Origin: Dehalococcoidia bacterium | Lineage (GTDB): Bacteria; Chloroflexota; Dehalococcoidia; Bin125 | DNA: 64,000 nt | Assembly (NCBI GenBank): GCA_022826965.1 | Contig: JAJDTU010000013.1 | Span: 372,001 to 436,000, forward strand | Direction of reading: 5' to 3' | In this document: positions 60,086 through 64,000 of the stretch, piece by piece | How the letters are laid out: each line of letters begins with the position of its first letter | Numbering within the stretch: position 1 is the stretch's first letter | The notes under the pieces: generated by a model | The model's input: only the letters and a program-made list of their open reading frames with translations | Told to the model about the DNA's origin: nothing | Database searches by the model: none | Translations under genes and position numbers: made by a program

Positions 60086-61843
60086 TCAGAGGTCGACCGT
60101 CGCGGGCGGCGGCGCCAGCTCCGACGATTTCGAGATTTCGAAGCTGATGTAGTGCCAATCCGAAATCTTCGTGTGATTCACGCGCGAGGCCATCTGGTTG
60201 AGAATGACCAATCCCAGGTCGCTCAACTCGTCGCTGTCGGCTTGCAAGAGGTCGTGCGGAATGTTGGGCATCTCCACGTCGCGCGCCTCGGAGCGGTCGG
60301 TGACCATCACGTCGATCACGCTGTCGTCGGGCGAGACCTCGATTCGCATCGTGCGCTCCGGATCGCCCTGCTCCGACAGATATGTGAACACCTCTTCGAG
60401 GCACAGCTCCAACTGATTCGCGGCGCGCAGCGGCAGACGCATCGACTGCGCCGACTGTTGCGTGAACTGCAGCAAGCCAGGCAAATCGCTGGCGTCGGCG
60501 CGTCCACGCCAGCGGAAGCGCTGGCGCGGCGTCAAGCGGAAGAGCGCGGTCAGGACGACAGCCAACACGGATGAGGCCGAGATCGAATTGCCGGCGATCG
60601 GCTCCAGCGCCTGGGGAATCTTGTCCATGAAGAACAGGCCGTTCTGGGCGGCGAACCCGCCCCAGAAGGCGACTCCGATGATCAGCGTGGTGCGGCCATT
60701 GATCCCGCCGGAGACAGCGAGCTGCAAGCCCATCACGAAGAGCACCAGCATGGTGACGAAGGTCACCGCGCCGATTGCGGCGAGCGGCAGGTCGAGGACG
60801 AAACCGGTCAGCACGGGGAAAAAGGCCATGACGACCATCAGCCCCGCACCGTAGAGCGCGACCCAGCGCGAACCCACACCGATGATCGGGATCATGCCAG
60901 TCGGCGACGAGTAGGTGGTGTTGGGCGTGGTACACATGATTCCCGCGAGCGCGTTGCCGACCGCGTCGGCATTGAGCGAACCGCGCACGGATTCATAGTC
61001 AATCCGGCGGAAATTGCGCTGCGAGACCTTTTGCACCGCTATCGCGTCGCCGACGGTCTCGAAGGTGCCGGCCAGCGTTGCGATGACGAACGCGCCGAGC
61101 ACGGCGAAGGCCTCCGCCGAGCCGGGGAAGGTCGGCGCTTCCCACTCACCGATCGGAAAGCCGACGATCGCAGCTTCGCTCGTCTGCGTGAAGTGCCAGT
61201 CGCCAGTGGCGAGCGCGGTCAACGATCCTGCCGCGAGACCGAGGATGGGCGACCAGAGGCGATAGCGCGGCGGCGCCCAGACGATCATTGCGACCATGAC
61301 CAGGGCAGCGACCGCGCCGATCAACAGGAACTCGGAGGATCCTTGCTTGCCCTCGACAAATGAGCCCTGCCACTGATCGAGCGCAATCGGTATCACGAGC
61401 ACGGCCACCGACATGACCACGACGCCGCCGACGGTGGGCGTGAAGATGTTGCGCAGCACGCGGAAGAAATGGGCGATCAGCCACTCGGTCGGAGCCGCGA
61501 TCAGCGCCAATGCCGCCACGAAGCCGATACCGGCCAGTTCGATTGCGTCCATGGTCGCTGCGAAGAAGGCGCCGGAGGTGCCCATGAACAGCATGTAGCC
61601 GGAGCCGACGCGGCCGATGCGTATGGCCTGCACGGCGGTCGAGAGACCGGCTGTGAGCAGGGTTGCCGAGACCAGGAAGGCCGCCTGCTCGACGGTGACG
61701 ATGTCGAGCGAGCGCATCAGGATGGGCAGGAAGATGGCGCCGGAAATGACGAACAGCGCGTTCTGGAGTCCAAGCCCGGCCGCAATGAACAGAGGAGGAC
61801 GCTCGTGAACCTCGTACCGGAGGGTGGGTCCGCGCTCGCTCAT
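60086..61843 (-). CDS. NCS2-family nucleobase permease fused to a histidine-kinase-like ATPase domain
   Basis: This 585-residue protein has an N-terminal nucleobase:cation symporter-2 domain (about residues 1-440) with FETVGDAIAV at 261-270 and TPNTTYSSPTG at 306-316, typical uracil/xanthine permease elements. The C-terminal cytosolic part (about 450-575) resembles RsbW-type anti-sigma/HATPase folds: ANQLELCLEEVFTYLSEQG, VIDVMVTDRSEARD and SDELSDLGLVILNQM. N-box and glycine-rich sites are eroded (Tyr for Asn, no DxGxG), so ATP binding is uncertain. The fusion suggests transport gated or sensed by a regulatory domain. Confidence 0.85.
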   Translation of the reverse strand: MSERGPTLRYEVHERPPLFIAAGLGLQNALFVISGAIFLPILMRSLDIVTVEQAAFLVSATLLTAGLSTAVQAIRIGRVGSGYMLFMGTSGAFFAATMDAIELAGIGFVAALALIAAPTEWLIAHFFRVLRNIFTPTVGGVVVMSVAVLVIPIALDQWQGSFVEGKQGSSEFLLIGAVAALVMVAMIVWAPPRYRLWSPILGLAAGSLTALATGDWHFTQTSEAAIVGFPIGEWEAPTFPGSAEAFAVLGAFVIATLAGTFETVGDAIAVQKVSQRNFRRIDYESVRGSLNADAVGNALAGIMCTTPNTTYSSPTGMIPIIGVGSRWVALYGAGLMVVMAFFPVLTGFVLDLPLAAIGAVTFVTMLVLFVMGLQLAVSGGINGRTTLIIGVAFWGGFAAQNGLFFMDKIPQALEPIAGNSISASSVLAVVLTALFRLTPRQRFRWRGRADASDLPGLLQFTQQSAQSMRLPLRAANQLELCLEEVFTYLSEQGDPERTMRIEVSPDDSVIDVMVTDRSEARDVEMPNIPHDLLQADSDELSDLGLVILNQMASRVNHTKISDWHYISFEISKSSELAPPPATVDL

Positions 61844-61901
61844 GGCGCGCGTAGTCTATAGGCAGCGGCTATTGCGAAGCGCCCCAGCGACAGGCATTTC
61901 G

Positions 61902-62735
61902 ATGAACCATGGACTGACCGTCAACGTCAACGGGCTGGATCTGCACTACCTCGACCACGGCGGTGAGGCCGAAGTCAGCGCGGTCGCGCTGCACGGATTC
62001 GCGCTGAACTGTCACTCGTTCGACGAGGTCGCACCCGCGCTCTCCGACCGTTTGCGCTGGTACGCGCTCGATCAGCGAGGACACGGTCGCTCCGATCGAG
62101 CGAGCGAATTGTCGGATTACTCCCGCGATCACATGGCCGACGACATCCGGGGGTTCATCGATGCTCAAGATCTGGAGCGGCCGGTCGTTCTTGGTCATTC
62201 GATGGGGGTCATGAACGCTATGACCTTCGCCGCGCAGCATCCCGATCGGCTCCGCGCGTTGGTGCTGATTGACGTCGGGCCGGGCGTGAGCGTGGATGGC
62301 GTGCAGCAGGTTCGGCAGTTTGTGGCGGGGCCGTATGAGCTGGACTCGCTGGATGCGTGGGTCGAGATGACGCACAAGTACTATCCCTTCCGCTCAAAGG
62401 AGGGGATTCGCAAGCGGCTCGAGGTTTCTCTTCGCGAGACTCCCGAGGGCAAGATGGCCAAGATGTTCGATGTGCGGTTCCGCGAGGCCGACTTCCGCGG
62501 CGTCGCGGACGCGCGCAGCGGCATCTGGGAGACGGCCCGAGCGCTGAGCGTCCCAACCCTGCTGCTGCACGGCGAGAAGAGCCCCGTGCTCAAGCGAGAA
62601 CAGGCCGAGGAGTTCGCCGACAGCGTTGACTGCGTGCGGCTGGTGACGATCGCGGAGGCAGGCCACTCCGTCGCCGGAGACCAGCCGGCGGCGTTCACCG
62701 AGGCCGTACGCGAGTTCCTCGACGATGTCCTATAG
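61902..62735 (+). CDS. Alpha/beta hydrolase
   Basis: This 277-residue alpha/beta-hydrolase has the oxyanion loop LHGFALNCHSFDEV, the nucleophile elbow GHSMGV (about residue 99) and LDQRGHGRSDRA. The catalytic His is in AEAGHSVAGDQP. ATG 61902 is preferred: the frame upstream overlaps the divergent permease gene and its promoter. Epoxide hydrolase, esterase or dienelactone hydrolase types are possible; no substrate is evident. It overlaps the next gene by 11 bp. Confidence 0.9.
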   Translation: MNHGLTVNVNGLDLHYLDHGGEAEVSAVALHGFALNCHSFDEVAPALSDRLRWYALDQRGHGRSDRASELSDYSRDHMADDIRGFIDAQDLERPVVLGHSMGVMNAMTFAAQHPDRLRALVLIDVGPGVSVDGVQQVRQFVAGPYELDSLDAWVEMTHKYYPFRSKEGIRKRLEVSLRETPEGKMAKMFDVRFREADFRGVADARSGIWETARALSVPTLLLHGEKSPVLKREQAEEFADSVDCVRLVTIAEAGHSVAGDQPAAFTEAVREFLDDVL

Positions 62736-63315
62736 ACGCGGTTCAGGGCGGCGCTCCGGCGATACGCGCGCGCGCCGTTCATCGTCGCTGCTGATCCCGA
62801 TCGTCGGAGCGATCATCGGCTTCATCGCCGCGCTGTTCCTGCTCCGCGAACTCGACATCTTCGAGGGCGATCCCGCGCCGGTGGGGCCGATCGTCAATGG
62901 ATCCTGCGATTACCCAAGCGGCAGCTACTTCGATCAGCTGTGCAACCTCGTCGCCCGAGCCACCGTGGAGATCCAGACGGTCATTACCCCGGAGGTCGCG
63001 GAAGCCTGCGTCGAGCAGAACAGCGATTGCCGCACGCATCGGGAGAACCTGCGTCAGGGCCTGCCGACGATCGAACGCTTCCGCGACGCGCTGTTCGAGC
63101 TCGAACCACCTGAACAGGCCGAGGACTGGCACGGGCGGTATCTGACCGCAGTCGCACAGCTACACAGCGGCTACAACGCCCAGTTCCGTGCCCTGCAAGC
63201 AGGTGAGCGAGGGGAATTCCTCGAGGCGCACGACCGCACGACCGGCGCCGCAGAGGAAGCCGGAGCGTTGTTCGACGATTTTCAGGTCGCCTTCACCGAC
63301 GAGCGCAATCCCTAG
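62725..63315 (+). CDS. Single-pass membrane protein of unknown function
   Basis: This 196-residue protein has a basic N-terminus, one membrane helix (LLIPIVGAIIGFIAALFLL) and a 150-residue exported part with four Cys (GSCDYP, QLCNL, AEACVEQ, DCRTHRE) likely to form disulfides. The exported part is helical. No domain is recognised. It starts inside the end of the hydrolase gene and meets the convergent SRPBCC gene with a 4-bp overlap of stop codons. Confidence 0.72.
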   Translation: MSYRRGSGRRSGDTRARRSSSLLIPIVGAIIGFIAALFLLRELDIFEGDPAPVGPIVNGSCDYPSGSYFDQLCNLVARATVEIQTVITPEVAEACVEQNSDCRTHRENLRQGLPTIERFRDALFELEPPEQAEDWHGRYLTAVAQLHSGYNAQFRALQAGERGEFLEAHDRTTGAAEEAGALFDDFQVAFTDERNP

Positions 63316-63773
63316 GCGCCACTCGACTCGAGGATCGCCTTGAGCTGTCCCAGCTCTTTCTTCATCTGGCGGCTCATCATCAGCTTCGTCAGCGGCCGAA
63401 ACACGGTGAACATGATCGAGGTGAAGATGTGATCGCTGCCGGCCTGCATCGAGTTGGTCACGGTTGTTGAGGGACCTGAGCGCTGGAGGGTCAGCGTGCC
63501 GCTGAAGGGGAACGGGCCCTCGGAGGCGTTGATTGAGAGTTGCCGGCCCTCTCGAACCTCGGTGATCGTCATGAGCACGGGCGCCGAGCCTCCGCCATAC
63601 GTGTAGGTGCCGCGAATCTGCGTGCCACGCCCGATTGGTCCGTCGCCGAGCACTTCGGACTCGGACATGCCGTCGACCCAGTGGTCCTGGTTGGTCACGT
63701 CGGCAACGTAGGCCCAGACCTCGGCGGGATCGCGCTCAATCTCGATCGTCGCGCTGGCGGAGAGACTGACCAT
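63312..63773 (-). CDS. SRPBCC-fold (START/Bet v1-like) protein, second copy
   Basis: This 153-residue polyketide-cyclase/START-like protein starts with SASATIEIERDPAEVWAYVADVTNQDHWVDG, the family beginning, then FSGTLTLQRSGPSTTVTNS and a C-terminal helix (KKELGQLKAILESS). It binds a hydrophobic ligand in a cavity; the ligand is unknown. ATG 63773 overlaps the stop of the upstream gene (ATGA), with which it forms a pair. Confidence 0.82.
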   Translation of the reverse strand: MVSLSASATIEIERDPAEVWAYVADVTNQDHWVDGMSESEVLGDGPIGRGTQIRGTYTYGGGSAPVLMTITEVREGRQLSINASEGPFPFSGTLTLQRSGPSTTVTNSMQAGSDHIFTSIMFTVFRPLTKLMMSRQMKKELGQLKAILESSGA

Positions 63774-64000
63774 CAGCTTCCCAGTCCCAGGGCGCGGCGC
63801 AGCAGTGCGATCTCGTCCCTGAGCATCTTGTTGGCGATGATGCGGCCCAACGGTCGGAGTGGACCCATTACGACCTTCATCATCAGCGCCTTGGGAAAGA
63901 GGGTGACCTCGTATGTCATTCGGGAGGTCGTCTCGTCGCCCGAGCAGGTGATCACGGTAACGAACGGCGTATGCCCGTCGCTGTTCTCCCATGAGATCCG
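63773..64000 (-). CDS. SRPBCC-fold protein, C-terminal part (cut by window edge)
   Basis: The reverse strand is open from the right edge to the TGA at 63773-63775, about 75 codons. The visible part (VTVITCSGDETTSRMTYEVTLFPKALMM, then the helix LGRIIANKMLRDEIALLRRALG) matches the last strand and helix of the SRPBCC fold and resembles the neighbouring copy. It is therefore a duplicate pair. The N-terminus lies outside the window. Confidence 0.78.
   Translation of the reverse strand, partial: RISWENSDGHTPFVTVITCSGDETTSRMTYEVTLFPKALMMKVVMGPLRPLGRIIANKMLRDEIALLRRALGLGS

Noticed and set aside
1-64000. TGA as tryptophan (alternative genetic code)
   Set aside because: Many genes end cleanly at TGA, including several with ATGA overlaps. 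The only recoding seen is at the two Sec sites.
1-64000. tRNA genes, rRNA genes or CRISPR arrays
   Set aside because: No cloverleaf with a GTTCRA loop, no rRNA segments and no regularly spaced identical repeats were found.

Overview
The window is 64 kb of dense, high-GC bacterial DNA with about 60 protein genes. I found no rRNA, tRNA, CRISPR array, transposase or phage gene. The gene content suggests a free-living or host-associated, organic-carbon-degrading bacterium near Chloroflexota. The clues are a dnaJ-hspR-clpC stress operon, hopanoid synthesis through HpnCDE, F420-type LLM and split-barrel oxidoreductases, a CRTAC1 lipoprotein and many tandem paralogues. This placement is inference; Actinomycetota-like lineages are not excluded.

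Left third (1-17 kb). After a truncated recQ there is a minus-strand unit of TPR protein, clpS and two tandem GrdB/PrdB-family genes. Each GrdB-like gene carries an in-frame TGA exactly where the family has selenocysteine. A superposable, covarying hairpin follows each TGA. I read them as two selenoproteins of 443 and 442 residues, not four broken ORFs. Next come an ADP-ribosylglycohydrolase, a catabolic operon with two duplicated SDR pairs around an enoyl-CoA hydratase, an ABM monooxygenase, a ThDP enzyme, two two-domain split-barrel proteins and five tandem VOC genes.

Middle (17-40 kb). There is a secreted cell-wall amidase, an acyl-CoA dehydrogenase, a yqeK-ruvB unit, a heterodimeric ABC exporter with one degenerate ATP site, and rimI. 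A divergent heat-shock locus (hsp20 facing dnaJ-hspR-clpC) holds two perfect dyads between its arms. Enoyl-CoA hydratase, DinB-like, LLM oxidoreductase, CRTAC1 and class III CoA-transferase genes follow.

Right third (40-64 kb). Two type B carboxylesterases flank a DM13 protein, and two beta-lactamase-fold serine hydrolases follow in tandem. Three copies of a structured palindromic repeat sit in the intergenic spaces here. Next are a cyclase-family hydrolase, a macrodomain protein, a cobalamin adenosyltransferase, a beta-propeller protein and fur. The hopanoid locus follows: prenyl synthase, squalene-hopene cyclase, GNAT-zinc ribbon, dodecin, hpnC, hpnD, hpnE and ridA. The end carries a GGQ release-factor-like protein, an NCS2 permease fused to an ATPase-like cytosolic domain, an alpha/beta hydrolase and two SRPBCC genes, the last cut by the window edge.

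How the parts may connect (inference): CoA-ester and xenobiotic catabolism (SDRs, hydratases, acyl-CoA dehydrogenase, CoA-transferase, ThDP lyase, esterases) dominates. Housekeeping proteolysis (ClpS/ClpC), stress response and membrane hopanoid synthesis are interleaved with it. Tandem duplication is the main local mode of gene gain.
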